From Hymenopus coronatus (taxonomy: Eukaryota; Arthropoda; Insecta; Mantodea; Hymenopodidae): a stretch of 64,000 nt of DNA. This document shows, one piece after another, positions 54,612-64,000 of the stretch (positions within the stretch are counted from its first letter, which is position 1; each line of letters opens with the position of its first letter). The notes beneath the pieces are model-generated. The model did not search any database. It was given only the letters and a program-made list of their open reading frames with translations, and was not told where the DNA came from. The translations under genes were made by a program, and so were the position numbers. The stretch lies in assembly GCA_030762935.1 (NCBI GenBank), contig CM060880.1, positions 14,749,001 through 14,813,000 of the forward strand, given 5' to 3'.

Positions 54612-55110
54612 ACTTTCTCTACACGTACTATGTACATAGTTTATAGAGAATGTATTGTAATGCACCTAAAATTTCGATACAGAGATTTCACCGGAAGTAC
54701 ATGTTTCGGGTCCTCTTGAACCCAAAAAAAGCATTTTTAGAAAAAATGTCCACGAGTCTATCTGTAGGCAGCATAGTTCAAAAACGAAAAGGCTTCCAAG
54801 GATGCAACACGAAGATTTTCAACAAAATCCCCCCACCCCCAACTACCGTTTACATGGAACTTTTTACGAAAATTTTTATTTTCTCAAAAATGGCCCTAAA
54901 GATTTTGATTAAAATATCGTATATTAAAGATAATCACCTGACAAATAAAATGTTTATCTTAGATTTTCTGGGAATAGCCCCTGAAGGCTACTTTATTTTA
55001 GATGAATTTGACGGAATTTTGCATAACTGGTAAACCGTAAGAAATGGACAAAAACTTACAACACAAAAAATGTAGAACACGTTAAAACACACAATGTTAT
55101 ATACATTTTT
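54612..55110 (-). mobile_element. HPE split by a nested HPE, hairpin half
   Basis: ACTTTCTCTACACGTACTAT then GTACATAGTTTATAGAGAAT is the palindrome. The microsatellite is lost (TCCACGAGTCTATCTGTAGG). It stops at ATGTTATATACATTTTT and resumes at 56061 with TTTTTTTCGTGGAGTTGATC. Confidence 0.93.
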
Positions 55111-55271
55111 ACTTTCTCTAGCCCCGTATGTACAATGTACATAAGGATAGATAAGTATTGTATTCCACACAAAAATTCGATACCGGGATTTCGGCGGAAA
55201 TGTATGTTTTAGGGCCCCTGTATCCACACACAAAAAAAAAGAAAGAAAAAAAAAAAAGCATTTTCACAAAA

Positions 55272-55335
<64 letters not shown>

Positions 55336-56060
55336 GTGAACACAATAACTCAAAAACGAAAAGTCGGTAAAGCATAAAACTTGGTATTTGAGTTTAGTAT
55401 CTTCCAAGGATGCGACACGAAGATTATGAGAAAAATCCCCCCCTTCCCAAACTACTCTTTACATGGAACTTTTTCGAAAATTTTGATTTTCTAAACGATG
55501 GCTCTAACGATTTTTATTAAAATATCGTATATAAAAGATATTTAGCTGAATAATATGTATATCTTGAATTTTCCTGGAATAGCTTCTAAAGACCTGTTTA
55601 TTCTGGATGAATTTTGCTTAATTTGGCATAACTAGTAAACCGTAAGAGATAGACAAAAACTTACTCTACAAAAAATGTAGGTCTTATTAAAATACGCAAG
55701 TTATGTCATATACATTTTTGTCATGGAGCTTACAGTTTTCGAGGTATTCATTGTTATTGGTTTCAGCTGTGAAGTACTTACACTTTTCTCAGACGGGAGT
55801 GTGCGGTTTTCTTTTGTTCTACTCCTGGCCAAGCAAAGAAGGGATTTGTAATGACAATCGCATAACGACAGCTTTTAAAACATTTGACTACGGCTTTAGT
55901 CTAGTGTATTCCCTCATTTTGTTCCTACTGATAAGGAACTATGTAATAAGAACATTGTGTTAATGAGTACCTCAATTAGCAAGATGCAGAAAGAAGAATA
56001 GTCTTTTGTAGGAAGTTTGTAGAACAGCTAGAGAAAGTCATGTGAGTGTAACACATCAGA
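55111..56060 (-). mobile_element. Full-length HPE subfamily B, nested
   Basis: ACTTTCTCTAGCCCCGTATG then TACAATGTACATAAGGATAG to CAGCTAGAGAAAGTCATGTG then AGTGTAACACATCAGA. It is 950 bases long, with a perfect (GT)n of about 29 repeats at 55275-55332. T runs flank both ends and host text is continuous across it. Clearest boundary definition in the window. Confidence 0.95.
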
Positions 56061-56375
56061 TTTTTTTCGTGGAGTTGATCGTTTTTGAGATATTTCTTGT
56101 TTTTGGATTCAGCTTTGAAAAACTTTTCTCATACAGGAATTTGTCAAACACTGTCCATACAAACAAAAGAACTTCAGTCACATAGCAACCAACTTTTGAC
56201 TATCACTTTAACCTATGCTACTCCCTTATTTCGCTTCTACTTACAAGGAACCAAGTAATAAGACTATTTCTGCTAATTTGTTTCTCGAGTAGCATTAAGT
56301 AAATAGAAGCATCAGCTTTTTAACAGTAATTTGTTGCAGAGATGTAGAGAAAGTCATTGAATGGAACTCATCAGA
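56061..56375 (-). mobile_element. Second half of the split HPE
   Basis: It resumes TTTTTTTCGTGGAGTTGATC and ends GATGTAGAGAAAGTCATTGA then ATGGAACTCATCAGA, A-type. Together with 54612-55110 it reconstitutes one complete copy. Confidence 0.93.
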
Positions 56376-56566
56376 TTTCATATTATCATATTCTGAAAAT
56401 GCGTAACATTGGCCTTAAAATTAATGTAACATTATTTTAAAATGACATAATAATTACTTAAGAGAATAATGATAGTTAATTGTTTAAGAATTGGACGCTT
56501 TGTAACAGCGTGAAGGACATGATTCACTGAAAGTTTGAAATTCAAAACTAATAATGCTAGCTTTTT

Positions 56567-57232
56567 ACTTTCTCTAACACCCATACACAATGCACAATTT
56601 TTGCACCCATAAATTCTATGCCGAGATTTCACCGAAAATACGTTTTGAGACCCGTCGAGTACAAAAAAAAAAAACATTTTTAGAAAAATGTCCGTGTGTG
56701 TGTGTGTGTGTGCGTGTGTGTGTGTGTGCCTGTGGGCAGCATAGCTCGTAAACGAAAAGACGTTAAATACCAAACTCGGTATTTAAGTTTAGTATCTTCC
56801 AAGGATGCGACACAACGATTTTGAAAAAAAAAAAAAAAAAATCCCCCAACCCAAACTACGTATATGGAAAAAAATCGAAAATTTGGTTTTCTCAAAAATG
56901 GCTTTAACGATTTTGATTAAAATACTGTATATTAAAGATATTTACATAACAAATACAATGTATATATATCTTAAATTTTCTAAGAATAGCCTCAGAAAAT
57001 ATATTTATTTTGAATGAATTTTACATAACTGGTAAAAAACGCACAATCTATGTTAAACACACAATTTATGTTTACATTTTTTTTCGTGTAGTTGGCCGTT
57101 TTCGAGATATTTGGTGTTATTGATTTTACTTCAAAATACTTATTCTTTTCTCATACGGGAACTTGTCAACATCTGCTCATGCAAAAAAACTGATTTCTAT
57201 ACCATAGCAATCTCATTTTAAAACATTTGACA
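56567..57232 (-). mobile_element. HPE, partial
   Basis: ACTTTCTCTAACACCCATAC begins a collapsed palindrome with no GTACATAG. A (GT)n tract lies at about 56694-56727 and a long A run at 56824-56839. It ends near CATTTTAAAACATTTGACAA, truncated before the left terminus. Confidence 0.82.
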
Positions 57233-57361
57233 AACTGTTTTATCTTCTAAAAAATGGTTCTATCGATTTTGATTAAAATCTCGTATATTAAGTATATATA
57301 CATCCCAAACAAAATGCATATCTTTTCTGGGAATAGTCTCTAAAGAATTCTTTATTCTGTA
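57233..57361 (-). mobile_element. HPE central fragment
   Basis: TTCTAAAAAATGGTTCTATC, GATTTTGATTAAAATCTCGT and CTTTATTCTGTATGA repeat the middle of minus copies. It meets a plus-oriented end at 57362. Confidence 0.7.
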
Positions 57362-57440
57362 TGAAATTTCGGTATCGAATTTTTGGGTGGAGTGAAATAC
57401 CTTCTCTATACACTATGTACATAGTACGTGTAGAGAAAGT
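57362..57440 (+). mobile_element. HPE hairpin end
   Basis: GAAATTTCGGTATCGAATTT, CACTATGTACATAGTACGTG then TAGAGAAAGT is a perfectly kept right end joined to an inverted central fragment, so this pair is a rearranged composite. Confidence 0.8.
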
Positions 57441-57921
57441 AAAAAAGTGGCAATACTTTCTGGAGTCACTGTACCTCGCTAGGTGTGTACTCAGCATTAC
57501 CAACATGCGGTAACGTGTAACGACGTGGAATGAAATAATGTTTTATGCAGTGATAGAATGATGGAACTCGGTTGAATGGTTTGGTATCAGCCAGTCATGA
57601 GACAATGTGACCTTGAAGCACCCAGAGGTTAAACAGCCACTTCTCTGAGCAATGAAAAACGAAAACAAAGGACAGTCAGAACACGTCTGATTGCTCCCCC
57701 GTCCTGCAAATTAACAATTAATTAACACAATAGTTTTGTTACGACGCTGTTATTAGCGGGACAGCTCGTACACTACACAACAACACATGCTGTCTTACTT
57801 GAGGTGCATTCTCTTCTGTCTAGAACTTTCCTTGGGTGATGCAGTGCATAGCGCACAGAGTTAGGATTTATGATAAGCCTGGATTTCTTTCACCACTAGG
57901 TGCTTACAGTAAGCTATTTTT
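57441..57921. other. Single-copy stretch, nothing recognised
   Basis: AATTAACAATTAATTAACAC near 57708 is A/T palindromic, but no gene, SINE or transposon motif is seen. Confidence 0.4.
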
Positions 57922-58090
57922 ACTTTCTCCACACTTAAGTGTGTAGAAAACGTATTGCATTCCACCTAAAATTTTGATACCGAGATTTCAACGGAAATAC
58001 ATATTTTAAAGTCTCCCGATTCCAAAAAAAAATTAGAAAAAGGTCAGTATGTGTGTATGTGTGTCTCTTCTCTGTGAACAGCATAGCTAA
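57922..58090 (-). mobile_element. HPE hairpin-side fragment
   Basis: ACTTTCTCCACACTTAAGTG then TGTAGAAAACG is a compact variant of the terminal palindrome (CACACTTAAGTGTG, perfect). The copy continues to CAGCATAGCTAAAAATC and then flips orientation. Confidence 0.78.
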
Positions 58091-58307
58091 AAATCACTCG
58101 CATGACTCCTAGCTGCTCTACAAAAGATTATTCTTCTTTCTACACAATGCTAATCGAGATAAACATTAGCAGAATGTTCTTACTACATAACTCCTTATAA
58201 GTACCAATAAAATAATAAACCGATAGTCAAATGTTTTAAAAGCTGTCGTTACGCGATTGTCATTGCAAATCGCTTCTTTGCTTGGCCAGGAGTAGAACAA
58301 AAGAAAA
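58091..58307 (+). mobile_element. HPE left third, B-type
   Basis: ACTCGCATGACTCCTAGCTG to GGCCAGGAGTAGAACAAAAG. The next complete left end begins immediately at 58308 after an A run, consistent with another insertion event. Confidence 0.75.
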
Positions 58308-58736
58308 TCTGATGTGTTCCATTCACATGACTTTATATCACTGCAACAAATTATTCTATTTACTTCATCTAATGGAGCTAAAATTAGCAGAAATAGTCTT
58401 ATTACTTGCTTCCTTGTTAATAGAAGCGAAATAAGGGGGTACTATAGACTAAAGTGATAGTCAAAAGCTGGTTTCTCTGCGACTGAAGTTCCTTTGTTTG
58501 TATGGACACGAATTCACAAAGTCCTGTATGAGAAAAGTATAATTCTTTATAGCTGATAAAAAACAATGAATATCTCAAAAACGATCAGCTAAACGAAAAA
58601 AATGTATGTAACATAAATTGTGTGTTTTAAGGTGCTCTACATTTGTTGTGTGGTAAATTTTTGTCTATCTCTTACGGTTTAGCAGTTATGAAAAATTCCG
58701 TAAAATTGACCCAAAATAAAGTAGTCTTAAGAGGCT
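58308..58736 (+). mobile_element. HPE left half
   Basis: TCTGATGTGTTCCATTCACA to AATAAAGTAGTCTTAAGAGG. It flips at 58737 into a minus-oriented left end, giving an element with two left ends and no hairpin. Confidence 0.82.
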
Positions 58737-58837
58737 TATTTTTTCTCGATTAGCATGAAGTAGATAGAATATTAAGCTTTTAAACAACAATTTGTTGTAG
58801 AGATGTAGAGAAAGTCAGGTGAATGGAACACATTAGA
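58737..58837 (-). mobile_element. HPE left end, inverted
   Basis: TTTTTTCTCGATTAGCATGA to GTGAATGGAACACATTAGA. With 58308-58736 it forms a foldback with HPE left ends at both termini. Confidence 0.82.
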
Positions 58838-58842
58838 ATTTT

Positions 58843-59680
58843 ACTTTCTCTAGCATTCCACCCGAAAATTCGATACCGAGATTTCATCGGAAATACGTTT
58901 TAGGACCCCCTGAATACAAAAAAAAAAAAAAAAATCAGAAAAAGGTCCGTGTGTGTCTATCTGTCTGTGTGTGTCTGTGGACAGCATAGCTCAAAAACGA
59001 AAATACGGTTAAATACCAAATTTGGTATTTATGATTGGTATCTTCCAAGGATGCGACACGAAGATTTTCAAGAAAATCCCCCCACCCCTAGTTACCCTTT
59101 ACATGGAAAAATTTTCTAAAATTTTGTTTTTCTTGAAAATGGCTCTAACGTTTTTGATTAAAATACCACATATTAAAGCTATTTCCATCACAAATAAAAT
59201 GTATATCTTGAATTTTCTGGGAATAGCTTCTAAATACCAGTTTATTCTGGACAGATTTTGCTTAATAATGGCTTAACTAGTAAGGTTTAAGAGACAGACA
59301 AAAACTTACTTAACAAAAAATATAGATCTTGTTAAAACACACAAGCTATGTCATATAGATTTTTTTCGTGGAGCTTACCGTTTTCGAGGTATTCCTTGTA
59401 ATTAGTTTCAATTGTGAAGTACTTATACTTTTCTCAGACGTAAGTGTCCGTTTTTCTTTTGTTCTACTCCTGAGCAAGCAAAGAAGCGATTTGCAATGAC
59501 AAATCGCATAACGATATGTTTTAAAACATTTGACTATCACTTTAGCCTTGTGCATTCCCTTAGTTCCATTCTACTTATAAGGAACTAAGTAATAAGAACA
59601 TTCTGCTAATATTTATCTCCATTAGTATGGTGTTGTTTGTAGAGCAGCTAGAGAAAGTCATGTGAGTGTAGCACATCAGA
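58843..59680 (-). mobile_element. HPE subfamily B, palindrome deleted
   Basis: ACTTTCTCTAGCATTCCACC goes straight from the outer arm to ATTCCACCC, so the hairpin is missing although the element is otherwise complete to CAGCTAGAGAAAGTCATGTG and CACATCAGA. A GT/GTCT microsatellite is present. Confidence 0.9.
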
Positions 59681-59972
59681 TTTTTCTAATGCACAGAAAG
59701 GAAAGAAATAAGGCCAACAATGTAAGCATAGCAGTTCTAAGGGGCTCGCTTCCCCACTAGTCTTTTTCACGCCTTTGATGCTACCCTCATGTAAGAGAAT
59801 GGCAGAAGGTCACAATGACATCCAAGCAATAAATCGTGTGGATAATGGCTGGACAAACTCGTCTATGCGTCGTTAACATCTGAAAGAGCATCGCGACCTT
59901 GTGTCAGCTACCAGGTGCTGCGGCTGCTTTTCTTGCCCTCACAGAACTATACAATTACAATTTATTTTTTTT

Positions 59973-60747
59973 ACTTTCTCTACACGTACTATGTACATAG
60001 TGTATAGAGAAGCTATTGTAATGCACCTAAAAATTCGATACCGAGATTTCATTGGATATATATGTTTTGGGTCCCCCTAAATGAAAAAAAAAAAAAAATA
60101 GAAAAAGGTCCGCGCACGTGTGTGTCTGCGAGCAGCATAGCTCAAAAACGAAAAGGCGCTAAAATACCAAACTTGGTACTGAAGTTCAGCATCTTCCAAG
60201 GATGCGACACGAACATTTTCAAGAAAACCCCTCCACCCCAAACTACCTTTTACATGGAAAATTTTTCGAAAATGTTGATTTTCTTAAAAATGGCTCTTAA
60301 CGATTTTGATTAAAATATCGTATATTAAAGATATATACTTGACAAATAATATGTATAGCATGAATTTTCTGGGAATAGCCTCTGAAGACTACTTTATTCT
60401 GAGGGAATTTTACGGAATTTTGTGTAACTGGTAAACCATAAGAGATCGACAAAAACTTACCCCACAAAAAATGTAGAGCACCTTAAAATTTAACAATTTA
60501 CTTATATACATTTTTTTCGTGGAGTTGATCGTTTTTTAGATACTCCTTGTTTTTGGTTTCAGCTTTGAAAAACATACTTTTCTCATACAGGACTTTGTCA
60601 ACTCCTGTCCATACGAAGAAACTTCAGTCACATAACGACAGCATAGCGCATTCCCTTCTAGTTATAAGGAACAACGTAATAATTACATTCTGGTAAAGTC
60701 TGTTTGTAGAACAGTTAGAGAAGGTCATGTGAGTGTCACACATCACT
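59973..60747 (-). mobile_element. HPE element, hairpin intact, left third shortened
   Basis: ACTTTCTCTACACGTACTAT then GTACATAGTGTATAGAGAAG to GTTAGAGAAGGTCATGTGAG. The text between ACTTCAGTCACATAACGACA and CCCTTCTAGTTATAAGGAAC is compressed. Starts after a T run. Confidence 0.9.
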
Positions 60748-61227
60748 GTGTAGCTTTAGCCCACTTTGACCCCCAGTTGCGCTCATGGAGCCAAGGCTAT
60801 TCGGTCGTTAACATTCAACAAAAGGTGTGTGTGAATTACATAATGGCAACTTTCTAGAAACACAACGATCTGAATGAAATGACTAATGTATGAAATCAGC
60901 AGAAGGACGTGTGGGGGACTTTGACCTGTAGAGATCGCTGACTTCTCCACTCACGAAACTGGGTCTTTGGGTTGGAGGAAGATGCTGAGAACGCTGCTTT
61001 TAAAACATTCAGTAAACACAGCATTTAGGAAAACTAGTCTGTTTAACCAACACACACAATACCAGCTTTGTGTGAGGTAGTGATTCCTCGAGGTGTGCCA
61101 GATGCACTCTCGAAAACCACTCAACATCATTTGATAATTCTTTCCGTCTGTTCTTGAAGATGGGCAAACATAGCATATAACAGGATTTTATGTTTCAGCA
61201 TCTTCAGCACTCCAAATTACCCCTTAC
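60748..61227. other. Single-copy stretch, nothing recognised
   Basis: No motif, repeat partner or splice-framed exon. Short frames only. Confidence 0.4.
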
Positions 61228-61490
61228 ATGGTGACAATTTCATGATGATTCAGCTCAACTATCAAAGCGCCAATGGAATGGCTAGTCAACCATCTGACTG
61301 TAGCGATATTGTCGAAACATCTCATCGCAGCTGATGTTCATTTCTTTGAAATCCTGTCTTGTTTGTTTAATCTCCAGTGTTTGTTATTGGTAACAATCCA
61401 GTCAGCCAACCCTCACTTTTAATTACTGTCACTTCCATAACTGCACTTACAACTAATTTAGTTACAATGTTTATTTAAAGTTTTATCCCG
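61228..61490 (-). repeat. Repeat R, copy 2
   Basis: Reverse complement of 38178-38465 with substitutions and gaps. GATTTCAAAGAAATGAACAT, CAGCTGCGATGAGATGTTTC and TTTGATAGTTGAGCTGAATC are shared in order. Edges fade, so true element length is unknown. Confidence 0.75.
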
Positions 61491-61505
61491 TTAATAATGT
61501 ATTTA

Positions 61506-61762
61506 GACTGTCTTCGTGGTCGAGTGGTCAGTGAGGTCCCGGGTTTGATTCCCGGATGCAGCGGTGAATTTTTCTTTAGCCAGAACAGAGTCTGGAAGTA
61601 TATATGTGAGAGTGAATGTGTGTGTGTGTGTGTTTAAGGAAAATAATACGATTTAAACCCAATGTTTTAATACTTGAGCCAACAGACGAGTTGTTTCAAG
61701 TCCAAAGCCCCCGATATGACCTTAGATGTTAAAGAGGGCTATATAAATGAAACAATAAAAAC
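61506..61762 (+). mobile_element. SINE-C copy, head with internal deletion
   Basis: GACTGTCTTCGTGGTCGAGT then GGTCAGTGAGGTCCCGGGTT: the anticodon-arm region between A- and B-box is missing. Body GTCCAAAGCCCCCGATATGA and TTAAAGAGGGCTATATAAAT, A-rich tail. A GT run lies at 61619-61633. Confidence 0.88.
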
Positions 61763-62210
61763 ATTAATGTATTTAGTTCAAAAAAGGAGTGAAAACAATC
61801 ATTATTTGTATTTCTTATATATGAGATGAGTGTAACAACCTCAAATAAAATAAAATTTCTTTCCATTTCAAGTACTACTTATTAAAAGCTGAAAACTTCC
61901 CTATTTCTATTGTTGCTATCGATATTCGTACATTGGATGTAGACACGGTTGGCCATGTCATAATTCAGGAGGCGGTGAAGAAGAAAAAAAAACATTCGGT
62001 AAATAAACATGGTGACTGCGTCATCTACCACTTGAGAACTAATGTATTATAATCATAACCTGATAAAATCTCCCTTCCTATATATTATACATTATTAATA
62101 GTCTATTTCGTTGAATTATCAAATACAACTCGTGTTTTCATCTCTTAGGACAATTCGCTCCGGTTGTGAATTATCGGCAAGATGAAAACACTCTTGGTAT
62201 TATGATAATT
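61763..62210. other. AT-rich single-copy stretch, nothing recognised
   Basis: No open frame or repeat partner of note. Confidence 0.4.
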
Positions 62211-62268
62211 GTTTCGAATTTCTTAAAAATAGCCATAACCATTTTGGTTAAAATGTATAGTACATATT
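62211..62268 (-). mobile_element. HPE central scrap, interrupted by the MITE
   Basis: CGAATTTCTTAAAAATAGCC then ATAACCATTTTGGTTAAAAT parallels the GATTTTGATTAAAAT block. It continues at 62773 with ACCAAATCTTACCACATGAA. Confidence 0.65.
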
Positions 62269-62270
62269 TA

Positions 62271-62770
62271 CCACGTTTCCATGGGGAATTGAAATCGATT
62301 TGAGTACACTTGCCGCATTGAATACTATATGGAAACCGGATTCAAATCAAATTGGAATCTTGGATTCGATCCTCTAAAAAGTGGGATCGGAATGACATCG
62401 GATCGAATTGTGTTGCATGGAAACTTTTACTCGTCGCACGCGATAGTCATTTGTTAATGCTTGTTTTTTAATTGTTCTGTGGTAGATTATAACAGAACCA
62501 CATCTATGGTACTTATAGTATGCAATGTATTCTCAAATAGTTATTTAACTTCAAAACCTGCATATTATATAGAGAATGCAAAAACGTGTTTAACAGGTTC
62601 GCCAGCTCAATTCCAAGTTGGCCAACATAAATGAATGAATGAATAAGAGTATTCTTGAAACTTAGGAATTCAAAACTATCTCAATTCGTATGGAATTTAA
62701 CATGTGAAACGCAGATCGTATCGAGACGGAATTGTACGCTAATCGATTTCAATTCCCCATGGAAACGTGG
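62271..62770. mobile_element. 500-bp MITE with TA flanks, copy 1
   Basis: Ends CCACGTTTCCATGGGGAATT and, inverted, the same 20 bases, continuing GAAATCGATT on both sides: at least 30 bp of perfect terminal inverted repeat. TA stands on each side (62269-62270, 62771-62772), fitting a Tc1/mariner-type target duplication. The inside has further subterminal copies of ATGGAAAC. No coding capacity. It lies within an old HPE. Confidence 0.88.
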
Positions 62771-62772
62771 TA

Positions 62773-62955
62773 ATAGTTCCACGATGGAAGACATTCTGCA
62801 AAATTACACCAAATCTTACCACATGAAAATGAAGCTATTAAAACGTACTTCTTATGTAAAACAAACTCCTTAGTGGCGTTAGCCATTTCCGAATTATTAT
62901 TTTTTATCGGTTTAAATTTTCAAATACGTGTACTACTTTCAAGTGGTAAGTCTCC
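62773..62955 (-). mobile_element. Continuation of the HPE split by the MITE
   Basis: ATTACACCAAATCTTACCAC, TTAAAACGTACTTCTTATGT and GCGTTAGCCATTTCCGAATT are diverged but in HPE order. It ends before the left terminus. Confidence 0.65.
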
Positions 62956-62965
62956 ATTCATTTTT

Positions 62966-63656
62966 ACTTTCTCTGCCAAACAATGTAGAACCGTATTTCA
63001 CCGAAAAATTAGATACCAAGATTTCACCGAAAATACGTGTTTTGAGGACCTCTGTATTAAAAATAAAAGTTTTGTAAAAAGTTCCATGTGGGTGTGATGT
63101 GTCCGTAAAATACCAAACTTCTCCCACAGCAAACAGCATGGCAGATTTTTCGAAATTTTCTCAAAAATGGTTTTAACAATTTTGATTAAAATACCCTATA
63201 TTAAATATATTTAAATGACAAATAAATGTTTATCTTGATTTTGTTGGCAATAGCCCTTAAAGTCCTTTTAATTGTGAAAGATTTGCATAACTAGTAAACC
63301 GTAACAGACTTATTACATAAAAAATGTGGATCTCGTTAAAACACACAATTTTTGTCATATCCATGCATTTTTTACAGAGCTAACCATTTCCGAGATGTTC
63401 CTTGCTATTGGTTATAAAATGTCCATTACTTAAGACTTTACTCAAGTAGGAAGTCGTTATTCACTTTTTTCATCCTGGTCATGCAAAGAGAAAGGACTTT
63501 TTAAATATCTGACTATCGCTTTAGCTTAGCGGATTCCCTTATTTCTGCTAATGTTTATCTCGATTAACACGAATTAGAGAGAAAAAAAAAAACATACTGC
63601 AAGAATAATTTGTTGTAGAATGAGTACAGAAAGTCATGTGAATAGAACAATTCAGA
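62966..63656 (-). mobile_element. HPE, hairpin reduced
   Basis: ACTTTCTCTGCCAAACAATG then TAGAACCGTATTTCACC lacks a folded palindrome. The middle is diverged and the AAATACCAA palindrome is cut to AAAATACCAAACTTC. It ends AGTACAGAAAGTCATGTGAA then TAGAACAATTCAGA. Confidence 0.85.
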
Positions 63657-63749
63657 TTTTTTTTTCTCGTGTTCTTGGAAAGAGCATGGATTTTCAAAAG
63701 CAACACATAGCGATGCGCTCTTTAAAAATCTGTATTTTTGGCTTATGTA

Positions 63750-64000
63750 TCATAATGTTTCCATGGGGAATCTCAATGTTTTCATCTCAATACGATCCGT
63801 GTTAAATTCAATGGCTTATGTATCATATTAGAAAATTAATGTGAAATGCAAGTTTATCCATTACAATGTTTCCATGGGGAATCCAATTCCATCCGTGTTA
63901 AATTCAATATATCGTTTTGAATACGCAAGCTTCGAGAGTAATTCTATTCATTCATACATGTTCGTCAACTTTTAATTACGTTGGCGAACCTGTTAAACAC
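63750..64000. mobile_element. MITE copy 2, partial, with duplicated end
   Basis: AATGTTTCCATGGGGAATCT at 63754 and AATGTTTCCATGGGGAATCC at 63864 are two copies of the MITE end. GGCTTATGTATCAT occurs beside each start (63740, 63811). The right part, up to GTTGGCGAACCTGTTAAACA at the window edge, matches 62590-62700 inverted. The element continues beyond the window. Confidence 0.7.

Noticed and set aside
54650..55033. 127-codon open frame
   Set aside because: It is translated HPE repeat text, broken in other copies.
61506..61575. Functional tRNA gene
   Set aside because: The anticodon arm is deleted and a SINE-C body follows. All other tRNA-like heads in the window are also attached to SINE bodies or lack acceptor pairing.

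Overview
The window is animal nuclear DNA and almost entirely non-coding. It is AT-rich, has no long open reading frame and no compact gene order, and carries many tRNA-derived SINEs, mariner/Tc1-type DNA transposons, a long minisatellite and many microsatellites. An invertebrate, perhaps an arthropod, fits best. No sequence here fixes the species, so that is inference. No complete protein-coding gene was found. Two short stretches look like possible host exons: a 60-base exon at 43695-43754 (+) with strong splice signals, and a cysteine-rich stretch at 23769-23989 (-). If either is real, most of the window is intron.

The dominant component is one short non-autonomous mobile-element family, called HPE (hairpin-ended element) here. 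There are about 45 copies or fragments on both strands, and together they fill roughly half of the window. I orient HPE as '+' when it reads from the end starting TCTGATGTGTTCCATTCAC to the hairpin end finishing GTGTAGAGAAAGT. A full copy is about 750-950 bases. It has a small stem-loop at the left end, a large imperfect palindrome at the right end, an ACTTTCTCTAC/GTAGAGAAAGT inverted repeat near both ends, a variable GT/CA microsatellite in the core, and internal palindromes such as AAATACCAAACTTGGTATTT. Copies insert inside other copies, always in T (or A) runs, which shows the element boundaries directly. This architecture matches Helentron-associated elements (HINE/DINE-1 type). No Rep/helicase or transposase gene for the family lies in the window.

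Layout. 0-3.2 kb: SINEs, a DDE-transposon deletion derivative, a mariner remnant. 3.6-10.2 kb: nested HPEs. 10.2-12 kb: a SINE cluster in a split HPE. 12-21.5 kb: HPEs with one nested pair and single-copy islands. 21.5-24.3 kb: a second, inverted copy of the DDE derivative and the cysteine-rich candidate exon. 24.3-26.7 kb: an HPE split by a 1.6-kb Tc1-like transposon with a decayed transposase. 27-31 kb: HPEs, a Penelope-like or hammerhead-like fragment and five SINEs. 31.43-35.81 kb: a 46-bp minisatellite (about 84 units) followed by about 12 units of 43 bp. 36.5-46.6 kb: HPEs, one nested pair and the 60-base candidate exon. 46.7-47.2 kb: a LINE ORF1/gag-like zinc-knuckle pseudogene. 47.3-60.7 kb: more SINEs and HPEs. 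61-64 kb: an inverted partner of a 38-kb repeat, a SINE, and two copies of a TA-flanked MITE.

The parts do not form a pathway. They record layered transposition: SINEs, Tc1 and MITE sit inside HPEs, and HPEs sit inside HPEs. Family names SINE-A to SINE-G, HPE and repeat R are working labels for this window only.
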